From Hyphodiscus hymeniophilus (taxonomy: Eukaryota; Ascomycota; Leotiomycetes; Helotiales; Hyphodiscaceae): a DNA stretch of 64,000 bases. This document shows positions 1-11,309 of this stretch, piece after piece (the first letter of the stretch is position 1; the number at the start of each line of letters is the position of its first letter). A model generated the notes under the pieces. The model did no database searches. It was not told where the DNA came from and saw only the letters and a list, made by a program, of their open reading frames with translations. The DNA is taken from positions 2,480,001 through 2,544,000 of the forward strand of contig VNKQ01000003.1 of NCBI GenBank assembly GCA_016508695.1, in the 5' to 3' direction. The position numbers were made by a program, and so were the translations under genes.

Positions 1-131
1 GTCCGGTCTATTTGTGCTGCAACGTCGGCTTCTTTCGTCTTCTTGCCAAAAGATTGCGGCAAGAAAGCTCTCATAGGATCATCTTCTGCCAATTCAGGGA
101 TATCTACCTCGAAATCCCCATCGTCGCTCAT
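1..131 (-). CDS. Partial gene, N-terminus only; possibly WDR70-like WD-repeat protein
   Basis: The gene runs off the left edge. An ATG on the minus strand at 129-131 opens 43 codons with no stop. The protein begins MSDDGDFEVDIPELAEDD, an acidic stretch, then has PQSFGKK and ends at the edge with AAQIDR. The FGKK block followed by a Q-x-D-R stretch resembles the N-terminal motif that precedes the propeller in WDR70-family WD-repeat proteins, which act in chromatin and DNA-damage responses. This is recall, not a search. No WD repeat lies inside the window, so the family call is tentative. It is divergent from the NIPA-like gene to the right. Confidence 0.45.
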   Translation of the reverse strand, partial: MSDDGDFEVDIPELAEDDPMRAFLPQSFGKKTKEADVAAQIDR

Positions 132-396
132 CTTGTTGGTCGTGGTGGATTAGTTGGTGGTCAAATGCTGGTCTAGAGCTAGTGGGGGAGGAGCTCGTGC
201 AATGTCGAAATGACGACCAAGACTTCCGCGCCAAATCTCTGTCGACAACACCACTTCTACCGTTGATTTCTGGCGGAGACAGCAGACTTCAATCTCAGCT
301 ATCACTCATGTTCGCTGGGTAATTGACAGTCGCTGTGATATTTGAGCGCCCTCAAGGGGCGGGACGAGAGGCGTCGCAAGTCGCATTCCAGCTGCT
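132..396. promoter_or_regulatory. Shared divergent promoter region
   Basis: The 265 bases between the two divergent start codons hold no credible ORF on either strand and must carry both promoters and leaders. I see no clear TATA box or palindromic operator. The exact start of the right-hand gene is uncertain, so part of this stretch could be coding. Confidence 0.5.
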
Positions 397-2581
397 ATGT
401 ATTTATCAACCTCGACATTCGACGTCGCAACATGTTCCTTCTTTACTCCTGCGCCACTTTCTCGAGCCTTTCCTCTATCAACTTTCGACCCTTCCACATA
501 TGCTTCGAAAGGCGAGTCTCAACTCCAGCGCTGGTCATCGTTGATAGGAATCATCACAGCCATTGTGGGGAATATCCTTATATCGTTTGCGCTCAACATT
601 CAACGATATGCGCACATAAGATTGCATGAAGCACGCGTGGAGAAACGGGAGAAGGGTAGGAATATTGGCAAAAGACCGCAGAATGGGTATGGAACAATCG
701 ACAGGAACAGCCGCAATGGGGAAGTTACTGGGCATGACAGTGTGGAAGAGGACGATCCATTACAACATTCATACCAGTCGGCAGATTCCCAATCATCGGA
801 TAGCTCTGACAACGAGTACGATCTCGACTCCTCGTATTTGAAATCACCGTACTGGTGGGGAGGGATTGTGTTGATGACAGTTGGAGAAGCTGGTAACTTT
901 CTAGCGTATGGATTTGCTCCAGCCTCGATCGTCTCCCCATTGGGAGTTGTGGCCCTGGTATCAAATTGTGTTATTGCCCCTATTATGTTGAAAGAACGAT
1001 TCCGCATGCGCGACTTTTGGGGCGTTGTAGTGGCAGTAGCAGGAGCTGTGACAGTAGTTTTGAGTGCAAAGCAACAAGAGAAGAAGCTGGGCCCTCATGA
1101 GATTGTAGGTGCCATCACGACGCTGGAGTTTGAGGTATACATGGCAGTCACAATTACTTTAATCGTGGTGTTGATTTGGGCCAGCCCAAGGTACGGGAAC
1201 AAGACGATCTTGGTCGACCTTGGGTTGGTGGGTTTGTTTGGTAAGTGGCGTAGGCGCTCTTTCAGGGCACTACTAACAGTACTCAGGTGGATATACCGCG
1301 CTTTCAACAAAGGGTGTAGCATCTATGCTGTCATACACACTATGGAGAGCTCTCACAACCCCAGTTACCTATGCCCTGTTGGCTGTTCTGATAAGTACAG
1401 CCGTGATGCAGGTCAAATACGTGAACAAGGCCCTGCAGCGATTCGACTCGACGCAGGTCATTCCGGTTCAGTTTGTTATGTTCACCTTATCAGTGATCAT
1501 CGGAAGTGCAATTTTATATCGTGACTTTGAGAAGGCCGAAGCAGAGAATGTTATCAAATTTGTTGGAGGGTGTCTTTTGACCTTCTTCGGCGTATTCCTT
1601 ATTACCAGTGGCCGGTCCAGAAATGACGAAGATGACGAGGAAGATTCAGAAGAGGCGGACGAGACCATTGGCCTCACTGCGCAAGACGAGGAGGAGGTAT
1701 TTTCTGACGGTGCTCCTAGACATGCTTCAATTCGCAGAAGGTCAAAAGCTGGGCCATTTTCGACAGGAGACTCTACCATTGATGATGAAGGCCCTCTTCG
1801 TTCAAGAAGATCCTCCAAAGTCAGCTTTGTTGATCCACGACCGAGGACCCCGCGATTGTACTCGAACTCATCTCATCAGCCTTCAATTCGAGTTGCTCCT
1901 CCTGCAGAGCTCCCAGCCGACACTGAAGATACACCATTACTAACGAATCCCTGGAAGAAGTCTTCGGAAGAGCTCCTTCAAGTTGCACGACACCCAGGAG
2001 TGCAGAGTACCACTTCGTCACCTGTACTACCATCGGAAGCCCAACTTTCGTCCGAATCGCTGAGACCACCGACGGCACGATCGTCTACACAGTCAAATTT
2101 TCATACACATCCAAATTATCAACAGGGTCCCGCGCCGCCACAAGGCGACAGACCTGTCACACCTGCGAGGCACTCTATATCGCGGATGATGCCAGGACCT
2201 CTGCTCTCACCACTCTCGGGAGGCTTAAGTGTGGTAGTGGCAGACTCACTTCGACGGGGAATCGAGAGCCCTTTACGAAGCAAAGCATTCAGGAAAGCGC
2301 GCCTTGGTCTTCGACGGACAAAATCTGGAGGGCATAAGTTAGGTTCATCCACAGATGACGGCGAGGATGAATTGGGCACATCGCCTCTGAAACAATCGGT
2401 GACGAATCAAGATGTGAGCAAGTCGTTGGAGAACGAAGATCCAAACTCGGGATCGTGGTCTCGAACGACTCGAGCAAGAAGTCTGAGTAATACGTTGGGT
2501 GATCTAATTATGGGGAAACGCCAAAAGCTAGAGCTGCCCGATAGCGAGCGGGACGAGGAGGCCGGCCCGAGTGGACCTTGA
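397..2581 (+). CDS. NIPA-type magnesium transporter (DUF803 family membrane protein)
   Basis: Two exons, 397..1240 and 1287..2581, give 712 residues. The 46-nt intron has GTAAGT at 1241, a perfect TACTAAC branch at 1271-1277 and ends CAG at 1286. Splicing creates the family motif LFGGYTALSTKGVASML. About nine hydrophobic segments can be seen: one near residues 46-68, several between 155 and 290, and three after the junction, ending with FVGGCLLTFFGVFLITSG. A loop of about 80 polar residues follows segment one. A Ser/Arg/acid-rich disordered tail of about 330 residues fills the rest and is longer than in animal NIPA proteins. Family members transport Mg2+ and similar cations in plasma, Golgi or endosomal membranes. 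The ATG at 397 is the first in frame, but an upstream exon cannot be excluded. Domain confidence is high; substrate is inferred. Confidence 0.85.
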
Positions 2582-2902
2582 TGTACTCTTGGCATGGTGG
2601 AGTTTTGGTTCAGCGTTGCTGGTGTCATTGCGGTATGTTAATTGGAAACGACTTGTACAATTTAAAGCTGGCCACCTCGGCTCAGGTTAGCAGCCCTGCC
2701 ACGATAAGCATTTTGGGAGTGGTTTTGAACGCTGACCTGGAACATTCTGTTGCCGGTGGTCCGATCATAATACTATCAGATACCTACTCACTGCATGGCT
2801 GAGCGAAATGCTTTGTGGCCGTGGTTGAGAAAATTGCACATTCTATTGCCTATCAAATGAGCACACAAAATCCATCTCTCTGCTCGGCAGTACCTGATGG
2901 CA

Positions 2903-3308
2903 TCAATGATGTCTAAACTTCATCTTTGGTGTCAAACACAGGCTGACTTGCGACATGGAACTGTGCATGATTTTGGTACCCCAGACGATCTTGCACTTCC
3001 TGCATCTGTGATGCTCGCAGAAGTGCCCGCTGCACCCTTCTTTGACTGAACAATTGTGCACTTCTGCCTCATCCTTCAACCTGCTTGCTGTGTTGTCGAG
3101 TTGTTCGAGGGTTTGCTCTTTGCTCGGGATGCCTTCAGGAGATTTGCACTCCGCAATCCCTACAGTGAATTCTTTACACTACATGAGAGTTAGTGCGGAC
3201 TTGTGTTTTTTGGTAACAGCTATATTGAATATGTGAACATACCTGGCAGCACTGCCAGTGCCATGCTCCACTCGTCTCAGGAAGCTGTATCTCAGGTACA
3301 TCTGCCAT
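2903..3308 (-). CDS. Small Cys/His-rich putative zinc-binding protein
   Basis: This is a two-exon gene that a plain ORF search misses. Exon 1 is 3308..3243, exon 2 is 3178..2903. The 64-nt intron starts GTATGT, has a CACTAAC branch and ends TAG. The product is 113 residues with ten cysteines. Exon 1 ends W-H-W-Q-C-C-Q and exon 2 opens C-K. The C-terminal half has a dense C-x6-C-x4-C-x5-C-x2-C arrangement with H-x-x-x-C-E-H-H-R-C-R-K-C. The combination of a Trp-Cys-Cys-x-Cys start and a C-x-H-x-R-C-x-x-C end is typical of small fungal zinc-ribbon-like proteins of unknown role. There is no signal peptide, so it is probably intracellular and not a secreted effector. The start has a good context (CCATACCATGG). 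Confidence 0.6.
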
Positions 3309-3999
3309 GGTATGGTCCGCCTGTTAGTTTAGTGTAAGGTTGGAAGTTGGAAGTTATCTTTCGATGCCGAGATTTTGAGGTGGTGTTCGCGATTTATCCT
3401 TTGTGTTTGGAGGTTTGGTTGTCAGGTCGTGATTGTGACCAGAGGGAGGTTGGACTGCTCTTTAAAGAGTAGGGGACTCTCAAGTGCTGCTGTTGTTCAT
3501 CCTGAAATTGACCATGATTCACCGTATCGCCAGTTATGCATGGTGATTTGACGCTACGCATCATATGGTATAAACGTGGTTTGAGATTACCATATTAATG
3601 TGAGGACAGACTGCCTCGTCGATGTACGCAATAAAAAACCATAGTAGGTGCTCAAACTTGGAAATCAGCATATCTTTAATTTCAAAAATATTGGGAAGTA
3701 AGCGCATAAGTCTAATAGCTGTGAGCGTATTAATGGAGTGAATAGGGCGTATCGATGTGGTTAGGTGCATTCACTCACTTGACAAGTCTGAGCAAACAAT
3801 CAAGCGCAGCCACAAAAATTCACTGGTTTAGACGTAACCTTTGAAGCCAAGTCAGAGCCTTGTTCGCCGCTTATTTTTTCCACTGCGGATTTGTCTCCCA
3901 CGTGTAAGCCATTCTACGCTGGTCTCTATAAATGTCTTCCCACCTCGCTCCCCAATAACTTCAACCTCATCAACAAAACTACTTCCCTCACAGATCATT
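3309..3999. other. Intergenic region between divergent small gene and 244-aa gene
   Basis: About 690 bases with only short ORFs on both strands and no protein-like composition. It serves as promoter for the Cys-rich gene on the left and the plus-strand gene starting at 4000. I see no repeat, RNA gene or transposon remnant. Confidence 0.6.
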
Positions 4000-5044
4000 A
4001 TGGCGCAACTCAAGGACAACCCTGGACAGCAAATGAACTTCAGTCTGATAACAGACGATGAGAGACAATTGAAAGTTGCTGTAGCGGAGAAAGTTGAAGA
4101 GGAACGTCAGGGCCAGTGGGCTAAGCGTGCTGATGGTAAGTTATCTCAACACAGTTTCTGCTTCTTTCGAACTGTGTTGAGCTCTTCAACATATTGGATT
4201 GCTCATACCCAGTACTCTCAAAGTATAAGAAAGAAGAAATGCTAATGCTAAATCCTCTGCAGTCCTCTACCACTTCTTTGCATACCGCTACTTCGATCGT
4301 TCCACGGAATGCCTCGATCTTCTCAACTTCTCTGATTCGGATATTGACTCCTTCAACCTCACTGCCAACAAAGCCCGCGGCCTCAATAACTGGCAAATCT
4401 TCGCTGAATACTTGAAGAAGCTTGGTACCCCAACTCCGGAGACAAACACCTATAGACGCAAGTTCATTCACCACGTCCGCGAGTTCAACAAGACTCAGCC
4501 TACACACTTTCGTTTCTACCTCCGAAACCTCACCGCCGAGGATGTCGAGTATGTCAAGGGTCTTTCTGCGCAAGATTGCATCATAACCAATGGCGAAGTC
4601 AAGCACGCAACCAAGCTGATCTGGGCTACATCATGTGTAGAGGATGATGTCCATGAAGCTTTTCACAAGGAAGGCCCCGATCATATTACTCTTGGTGATC
4701 ATGTCGAGGTAAGTCGCTTTGTCTGCTTTCATTCTTCAAGTTGTAGCTGCAAAAGAGAACTTTCTGTGCAGTCGAGTACCATGACGCCGCGATGTTCAGT
4801 GCTTATTCTTTACGATCACACCATTGGTCCACTTTTACTTGCCACCATACTACAAGTTGACTGAGCACATGCTGATTTTAGTTTCGCATAGATTGCTGTT
4901 GAGAAATGCCTCGAGGACCATCAAAAGGAACTCCGAGCGAAGGCCACAAAGCTCAACGCCGAGTCGCTGACGAAGCAATTTGAGCAGATGGGCTTGAAGG
5001 GCACAACGTTGAAGGAGCATGGTGGTAATGAAGAAAACTCCTGA
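4000..5044 (+). CDS. Hypothetical protein, 244 aa, three exons
   Basis: Exons are 4000..4135, 4263..4708 and 4892..5044. Introns begin GTAAGT at 4136 and 4709 and end TGCAG (4262) and CATAG (4891). Both preserve the frame, and the second, 183 nt, is long for this genome. The protein starts MAQLKDNPGQQ, is soluble and rich in charged residues. It contains a run of aromatic residues (LYHFFAYRYFD), a central Arg/Lys/Phe-rich segment and a helical, Lys/Glu-rich C-terminus. It has no signal peptide or membrane segment. I considered the PBDC1/DUF757 family, but the tryptophan and cysteine landmarks do not line up. The two clean introns and even coding quality make it a real gene, but I do not recognise the family. 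Confidence 0.7.
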
Positions 5045-5450
5045 GTGTTCTTTTCTCCAAGTAAGGGGTATATGATACTGCTATTGGTTCTGTTCTGCTG
5101 AGTCTTTCAGACATATATTCCAAATGAGGTGACCCGTTTTGAGGGTTTCCATTGAAGTATAGAGGTTCTAAGTCTTGGCTGAGCAGGATACATAGTACTT
5201 CTCAAATGTATCACGCTCTTCGCCTTGGCTATATCGGATTGATATGAATGAAGACTTGTACACATCCATCATTTTCTCAAATATCTTACGTGAGCATTTG
5301 ACTTGCCGATTGATTACAATGATTCACAACTTGCTATGATTCTATGCAGATGAGTAGAATTACTACTTAAAATCCCGAAAGAGATTTCTCAAACTTCTTT
5401 GAAGATCTCCAAAGGTTCCTCAATACCTAATTTCCACGAATTAAAGCGCC
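5045..5450. other. Intergenic region
   Basis: About 400 bases of AT-moderate sequence holding the 3' end of the upstream gene and the promoter of the next plus-strand gene. No ORF, repeat or RNA gene is apparent. Confidence 0.6.
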
Positions 5451-6344
5451 ATGGCAGCGTCATCCTATGATGGCCCAACTCGTGCCGAACTTCTCCGTCA
5501 AGTCTTACTTTACAATGATAGTCATCCTTCCGTTCGCTCGATCCAAAACTTGTCTCCCGGTTCAGAGTCCGACGTTGCCGATCTCAAACAGGTCATCCAG
5601 AACGAGAAATCTGCAAGCGAATCGGCACGTCAAATCCAGCTATCTATCACTGAGCTTTTGGGTCTGAGAAGGTATCAACTGAGGAAGGGAACAAAATCAT
5701 GCTGGGATGATTGGGCATTGTTTCACGCAGTCGGGAAGACAATTTGTGAGATTGCTGAGAGAGAAATGGCGAAGCTCGAAGCTCCTGGGGCTCGTGCTGG
5801 TGGTACTAAGGAAGTCCATAAGGATCTTTCGAGGAGAGTATTAAGACCTGTCGAAGCGACACCAGAAGTTGAAGCAGCGACTCAACAGCCAAACCGACTT
5901 GCGTCTCCTGAACAGAAGCCGAGAAAGCAGCATGCGCTCGCTAGGCAAGCGAAGTCTCCCGAGAAGAGACCCCCAAGTCCAGGACCCAAGGCTCACCACG
6001 CACACTCCCAAGCAGTAAGACCGAAGAATGAAGCTTTGGTGAAGCAGACAGGCATGAACAACCACCGCCTACTGCCCAAAGTCCATCCCCAACATCCACA
6101 GGGTGTCATAGGCAAACCCCCACAGGGAAAGAGTCCTAGGACTCCAGAGTCCCAGCACGACCACAGACAACCCCAAGGAACGAGATTAAGGCCTGAAGCC
6201 GCTGTGGATCTACACGAAACCACAACGAAGAGTCCAGGGAACAAGGCGGCACACCGAAGAATTGTGATTGAACAGAAAGAAATCATGGCTCACGTGCAGG
6301 CGAAGCAACTTCATAGCGAGGTTCGCAAGTTGTCCACCAATTGA
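5451..6344 (+). CDS. Hypothetical basic, disordered protein, 297 aa
   Basis: Single-exon ORF starting MAASSYDGPTRAELLRQV in a good context (GCGCCATGG). Residues 1-110 look folded and helical: an N-terminal amphipathic segment, a GLRRYQLRKG turn and a WDDWALFHAVGKTICEIAE helix. From residue about 115 onward it is a low-complexity region very rich in Pro, Lys, Arg, His and Gln, with repeated KSP/RSP-like phosphorylation-type sites. No signal peptide or membrane segment. I do not recognise the family. The N-terminal half suggests a small interaction domain with a basic tail. Confidence 0.6.
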   Translation: MAASSYDGPTRAELLRQVLLYNDSHPSVRSIQNLSPGSESDVADLKQVIQNEKSASESARQIQLSITELLGLRRYQLRKGTKSCWDDWALFHAVGKTICEIAEREMAKLEAPGARAGGTKEVHKDLSRRVLRPVEATPEVEAATQQPNRLASPEQKPRKQHALARQAKSPEKRPPSPGPKAHHAHSQAVRPKNEALVKQTGMNNHRLLPKVHPQHPQGVIGKPPQGKSPRTPESQHDHRQPQGTRLRPEAAVDLHETTTKSPGNKAAHRRIVIEQKEIMAHVQAKQLHSEVRKLSTN

Positions 6345-6462
6345 CGAGCGCGAACATGGATGATGAGAGCAGGGAGCCGCAAAGTATGTAAACATGAATT
6401 TGAATTCTGTAATTATGTCTGTAGAAGTCAAAAGCCTGGTCTCAAAGTCCAAAACTTCAGTG

Positions 6463-8039
6463 CTAGTATGGATCATTTGAAGGGTAAAACTCGCGCGCTG
6501 CAAATCTCAACTCAACAGCTCCCACATCAAATACTGACACAACATTCCTAGGGCACGAGATGTCAGTACATTGTTTAACTTAGTAGACTTATTGACTTAC
6601 TTCTGGAAAGTATCACCAAGAATAAAGACATCCTCAGTTGGGTCATCACCCCCATCATCGATCCCGGAAATACACACGTCGTTCCCATTCTCATCAGTGC
6701 CCGCCAGAAGGATCATATCAAGAGGGTTAGTCCAAAAAGTGGTGCCGCTGATCGTGATCCCCAAACTCGGCGCCTTCGCTTTGCAAGCCACAACATAGGC
6801 TCCCTGATCGTCATCATAGACTGCAGGAGGAACAAATGCAGCATTGACAGCATCTGCAACTGGAGTGGGAAAGTAATTCAAGGTTGTTCCAGAATCCACG
6901 ATATACTGAATATCTCCTCCAGAACCTTTCACAGTCTTCCCGTTCAAAACCACTCCATTGATGTTGATCGTATAGAAATCGTACGCCTTGGGGTAGCCCA
7001 CAATGGTCGTAATGAGAATCGGAGTACTCGTGAAATCTTGCACAAAGGAGACTGGAGGAACACCGCCAAGAGCAAGATATCCTGAAGGGCCAGAGATGTC
7101 TCTGAGAATGGCTAGACTGAAAAGCGGCGGGATGAGGCCGTCTTTGCTGTGGGAGAAATGAGAGTTAGCTTTCTTAGGACAAATCCAGAAAGATCCATAA
7201 TCATCGAGAGATGCTGCAATACTTCAAACCGCCTGGGACAATCGAACAGAAATAAATAGACTCTGAAACACTTACTACATTGTGGTAAAGATCGGGTTGT
7301 AGACTATTTGCTCGCCTGCGGGGCTGTTGTCCAGAGTAGGATTTGTTCCTGCATAGGCGCTCGTGCTACAAGCAATCAGCTGATGCTTCAGATCGGAAAG
7401 GCGTTGTACTTACATATTAGGATAAGCAAGTCCAATGAGTCCAGAAGTTGTTCCATCACCTTCCCAAGCGGCAAAGTTAACAAGTGCAACCTCTTGCTTG
7501 ACCTTGATGCCGGCCAAAGTAACCTCTTCAGTGCCAACAATGCCAGTCAGAAACTCTCCATCTCCGTAGGTAATGTTGAAATTCTCATTGGGTATTTGCT
7601 TGAAAGTGTGTGTGACATTGTAAGTCGGTCCAAAGTCGCAAGCTGACTCGGGCAGTGGCGCACTAGTAGTGATATCGACGCACTTAAATCCAGACTCTAC
7701 AAGCCACGTATCTGAGGATCCTGTATCGACAATTGCTTCGAAAGTTTCTGTACCGAAGGTCACCGTGGTTGCGAATTCCTCGCCAATGAACAGAGAAACA
7801 AGGGTTGTGCTGTGCCCAGGAGGGATTGTGCCAGGCTTGTTCATCAACCACGCTGCACTTCGAGGGTTGTATCCTTTTCCATTGGCTTTCTTGTTCAGTG
7901 TGAGAACATTGGAGGTAACGGAATTTGCGCTGGCCGCGTGGAAAGCGGACGGTGCCGAGACTTTGGCCTGGAAGTTCTTCGCAGCGACGTGCGAGGTAAC
8001 GAGAGAAGCTGCAAGGAGAATTGAAGAGGAGAACAGCAT
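6463..8039 (-). CDS. Secreted pepsin-like aspartic protease (family A1)
   Basis: Four exons read from the right: 8039..7414, 7365..7276, 7146..6601 and 6547..6463, giving 448 residues. All junctions keep frame; the donors are GTAAGT, GTAAGT and GTAAGT. A signal peptide is clear (residues 1-20, ending SHVAA), followed by a propeptide of about 60 residues. The two catalytic aspartates are present: DTGSSDTW near D105 and VDSGTT near D323. The flap region and the C-terminal FDVGAVELRFA strand are intact, so the enzyme looks functional. Secreted A1 proteases digest extracellular protein at acid pH. No GPI-type hydrophobic tail follows; the protein ends FYPSNDPY. Length is usual for fungal secreted A1 enzymes. 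Upstream sequence lies in the long gap to the right. Confidence 0.9.
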
Positions 8040-9205
8040 CTTGAATACCAGTTACGCTGTTGCGACTGACAACTTGGGCCAACTAGAGTTAGAGTGAGGG
8101 GATCTTGGCTTGGCCAGAAGATTGAGGGGTAAAGGACGCTGCCAAGATGCCGGGTGCGAGGTATTGTTTATACCTAAAGCTTCCATGAATGGAGTCATGG
8201 ATACACAGAGTGACCTCATCGCCCCTGCAGGCAATGGATTTCACATTCCTATTATTGTTGCTTGAACGATAACGAGAAGCTCAATCCTGGGATATGGAAT
8301 TGACATTCCTATTTGGGGTAACCCCGCAGGGGCGAAGAGTAACGTAAAGCTTATCGAGGTTTATGCAGTCTGACAGGCGGGGTGTAACCTGCAGCTACAA
8401 GGGTCGTATGCAGTGTCCCCAGAACCGGCAGATAAGAAGCCGTGTTGCACTTCTCGAGCGTTGTCATTAATAATTTGTGACTTGGCTAGATTAGACATTC
8501 CGAGTTAGCTATGTCTCCGCAGATCTACGTTTTGCCACATAAAACTCAGAGCTGTCGAGAGGTGGAAAGATGGAACACTGATACAATGACCACAGTAGAC
8601 ATATAAATCAGACTTAGAGAGGCTTGATAAAGAAATACAAGTCAAGAACCATCAAATGGAAATTTTCTAATTCTATTGCTCCAATGAAGACGCAATCATA
8701 GGATCAAGATCTCTACCTCTCCTACTCTCCTATGAGAAGAGCTACGATTGGCATAGCAAATTAAGGTATTTGTAGTCTCGCAGGTACGGAAAATAGTAAA
8801 ACTCCGCAGTTGCAGACCGTAGAACAAATTGCAAAGTGTAGACGAAGCATCATTCTAAAAGACTTAAAAGAAACTCATAAGGAAAAGCGACATCTATCTC
8901 TAGGACTACCATGTGAATTCTGACAACTCATAGTACTTGAGCAATGGCATGATTCACAGCTGTCTGCCTCACTGTCAGTTTTTGTGGATTAATGCTGGAT
9001 CAGATGTCCTCGAGTGAATGTGTTGCACAACAGAACCCTGAACTGTGAATGGCACTTGTGATTCACAGCTTTTAACGGTGACTGACAAATAAATCTACTT
9101 CCCAATGACTTAAAAAGAGTATATCAGCATGCGTCTGCTTCAGCATTACCTCTGCTTTAGCACATAACACAAGACCGCAATACCACTATCGACCGATCAT
9201 ACACT
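8040..9205. other. Long intergenic region with two divergent promoters
   Basis: About 1.2 kb between the divergent protease and the plus-strand hypothetical gene. It is moderately AT-rich and has only short ORFs. The motif ATTCACAGCT occurs at about 8951 and again at about 9061, which may be chance. A CpG-poor stretch at 8500-9100 holds no gene I can recognise. Confidence 0.5.
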
Positions 9206-9241
9206 TTGACTGACAAGAATCTGACCAATCCTAATAACACC

Positions 9242-10246
9242 ATGGATACGAACAACCTCGAACATGGCGACTCTATCAATGCGGCTTCTGTCAGAGCATA
9301 TCACTACAACAGAAGCTGGCTCCTTCAAAATATGACAGACGAACTTTCCAAAAGCTGCAACGAACTCACTCGAGCCGACATATTGCAACTTATTGATAAC
9401 TACAATTACTTTCACCGACTTGAAACGCCGATCACGGTGATGCCCACCGAACAAGACTCTAATATCATCGAAGAATTTGGCCTCAAAACAGTTGAGCTTG
9501 ATCCGGATCCAGTTTTTACAGACCGTGAATCGCTGGCAGCCCTCACGCGGGCGCTTAACCGCTGCGTTGCTTTCGCGCACTCGCCGCCACAGCCTCAATT
9601 GAGACCAGATTCTTTGCCGTCAGAATACGAGGCTCCTAATTGGCTCGGCCAGCCTGGCTTCGAGGATGCTACGGCGTCATACCTCGACAATCTGCAGCCC
9701 AGCTACCAAGCTCCCCATCCAACGAACACAGAAGAACCTCAGCCAAAGTGTAGGTCTGACCTTGAGGGAACCAGCGCGGGCCCTTTAGGAACGCAGGGTG
9801 CACAGTCCATTTTCGATCGTAAAATTCTGACGTCGGAAGAGGAGAGGCAAGATGATGAGCTGGCGACTTCTAAAGGCGTAGCCCTTGAGAAATCAAAAAG
9901 GCAGCTGCTCGACATACTTTCCTGGCACGTAGAGCGTGCGCAGGAAGACACACTGGAATTCACGCTGCAACTGATAGCGATCTTGAAGGAAATCCTCCTC
10001 CAGGCGAAGGGTAAAAATACTATGACCGACAAGAGTTCGATGATCATGGACTTGGATTATCAGAGGACCGATTGGCCACATCCAACTCATGTGGTAAAAT
10101 ATTGGTGGTATTTGTACTCGAAACAATGCCTTGCAACAGGTACGGATATTGATGAAGAAGTGGTAGCGACGGCGAAAACTCTCTTGAAGCTTTTTCATGG
10201 GGAGCCAATTGAGGTCGAGGGTTCGGAAGCTCTCATAGATGATTAG
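9242..10246 (+). CDS. Hypothetical protein, about 334 aa; may be truncated by TAG
   Basis: Uninterrupted ORF. An in-frame start also exists at 9206, but the ATG at 9242 has the better context (ACACCATGG). The protein is acidic and soluble, with a helical N-terminal third, a Pro-rich centre and a helical C-terminal third that ends EVEGSEALIDD. No recognised domain, signal peptide or membrane segment. The TAG at 10244-10246 is followed in the same frame by 58 further sense codons with good coding composition, up to a TGA at 10421-10423. Another open stretch in the same frame begins near 10514 and runs to 11056. The stop may therefore be a recent nonsense change, or an intron may have been missed. 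Confidence 0.5.
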   Translation: MDTNNLEHGDSINAASVRAYHYNRSWLLQNMTDELSKSCNELTRADILQLIDNYNYFHRLETPITVMPTEQDSNIIEEFGLKTVELDPDPVFTDRESLAALTRALNRCVAFAHSPPQPQLRPDSLPSEYEAPNWLGQPGFEDATASYLDNLQPSYQAPHPTNTEEPQPKCRSDLEGTSAGPLGTQGAQSIFDRKILTSEEERQDDELATSKGVALEKSKRQLLDILSWHVERAQEDTLEFTLQLIAILKEILLQAKGKNTMTDKSSMIMDLDYQRTDWPHPTHVVKYWWYLYSKQCLATGTDIDEEVVATAKTLLKLFHGEPIEVEGSEALIDD

Positions 10247-10564
10247 TCGATCATTGTGGCAGACGAGTGGTATCCAAGTGATACAAAGCCAAAGCTACTG
10301 AAAGGCAGCAGAAGCTCTAGACTGGAGAATGGTACGACATATCTGAAGCCAAGAAAGCTCGAGACCGGTAGCAGCAACAGGACTTTGAACAGCGCGAGAC
10401 ATATGGCATGGTATTTGGAATGACAATCGTTGAGTATCCGCGAGTACATTTGGAGCTGTGATTCTCCTCGTGCTGGTCATTCATGGCCACATTGACTGTC
10501 CATGAAACTATAAAAAGTTCATCATCGCCACAAACAAGCCCCCACTCCTGTAAATGCTCGTAAC

Positions 10565-11056
10565 GTGAACAGATATTACAACAAGTGTATGAGGCCTTCG
10601 AGAGATAGAGCGAGCACACGCAGACAAACTCGAATCGAGATGCTGAATGAAGCCCGAAATCTTGTGATCCGGGCTCAGCATGTGGGTATTGATAGTTCGG
10701 AGAGTCTCTTGACTGTCCAGCATGGAATTGAGCGAGCTTTGAGGAATGAGAGGCGGGCTCGGAGAGACATAAGTGATGGTGAGATACAGTCGATCGGAGC
10801 AGAGGTTGCCTCAGACACATCTGTTGACTGTACAAGTCCTGACGAGGAAGATACGACAATAACGGATCCACCAGAAACACCGACAGGAGATACATCGAGC
10901 CAGACTGGTAGTAGAAGCGCTCAAGAAGACTTGATGAGGGAGATGACTGCAGATATCAACCGGTATCAATGGCAACGAGAGCGAGAACTCGGCCGTGAAC
11001 ACGGATACTGTCTATATTCGCCGGTCAACACAGAGCCAGGCGATTGTGCACGGTAG
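10565..11056 (+). pseudogene. Hypothetical reading frame in phase with the upstream ORF; possible 3' part of a broken gene
   Basis: An open stretch with no ATG at its beginning: the first in-frame initiator-like codon is GTG, and the first ATG is at 10589. It encodes a strongly Arg/Glu-rich helical segment followed by a Thr/Ser/acid-rich stretch and ends PGDCAR. Composition is protein-like on this strand and less so on the other. It lies 318 bases after the end of the upstream ORF and in exactly the same phase, with stops at 10421, 10493 and 10513 between them. It may be the C-terminal part of one decayed or multi-exon gene. Product and status are uncertain. Confidence 0.35.
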
Positions 11057-11309
11057 TCTAGGGGGAGTTTATCGTATCCACACCTACGCTACCGCACGGA
11101 AACAAGCAGATCAATGACAACACAGGTTTTTCCTACAATTGCTGGTACATTTACTTCACTGTAGGACTTGCTTGACATCACCAGCAAGAAAGGAGCAGAC
11201 TTACTCCTATCTGAAGCAACAATATCTTATTCCTACAACTCTTGCTCATCAATGCTCCAACGCCAAAACTCCTGGCTGAGATGCCCGTATGCAGCTCATC
11301 GACACAGAC

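Noticed and set aside
10317..10895. 192-aa minus-strand ORF
   Set aside because: No family resemblance and poor composition; the plus-strand frame over the same DNA looks more protein-like.
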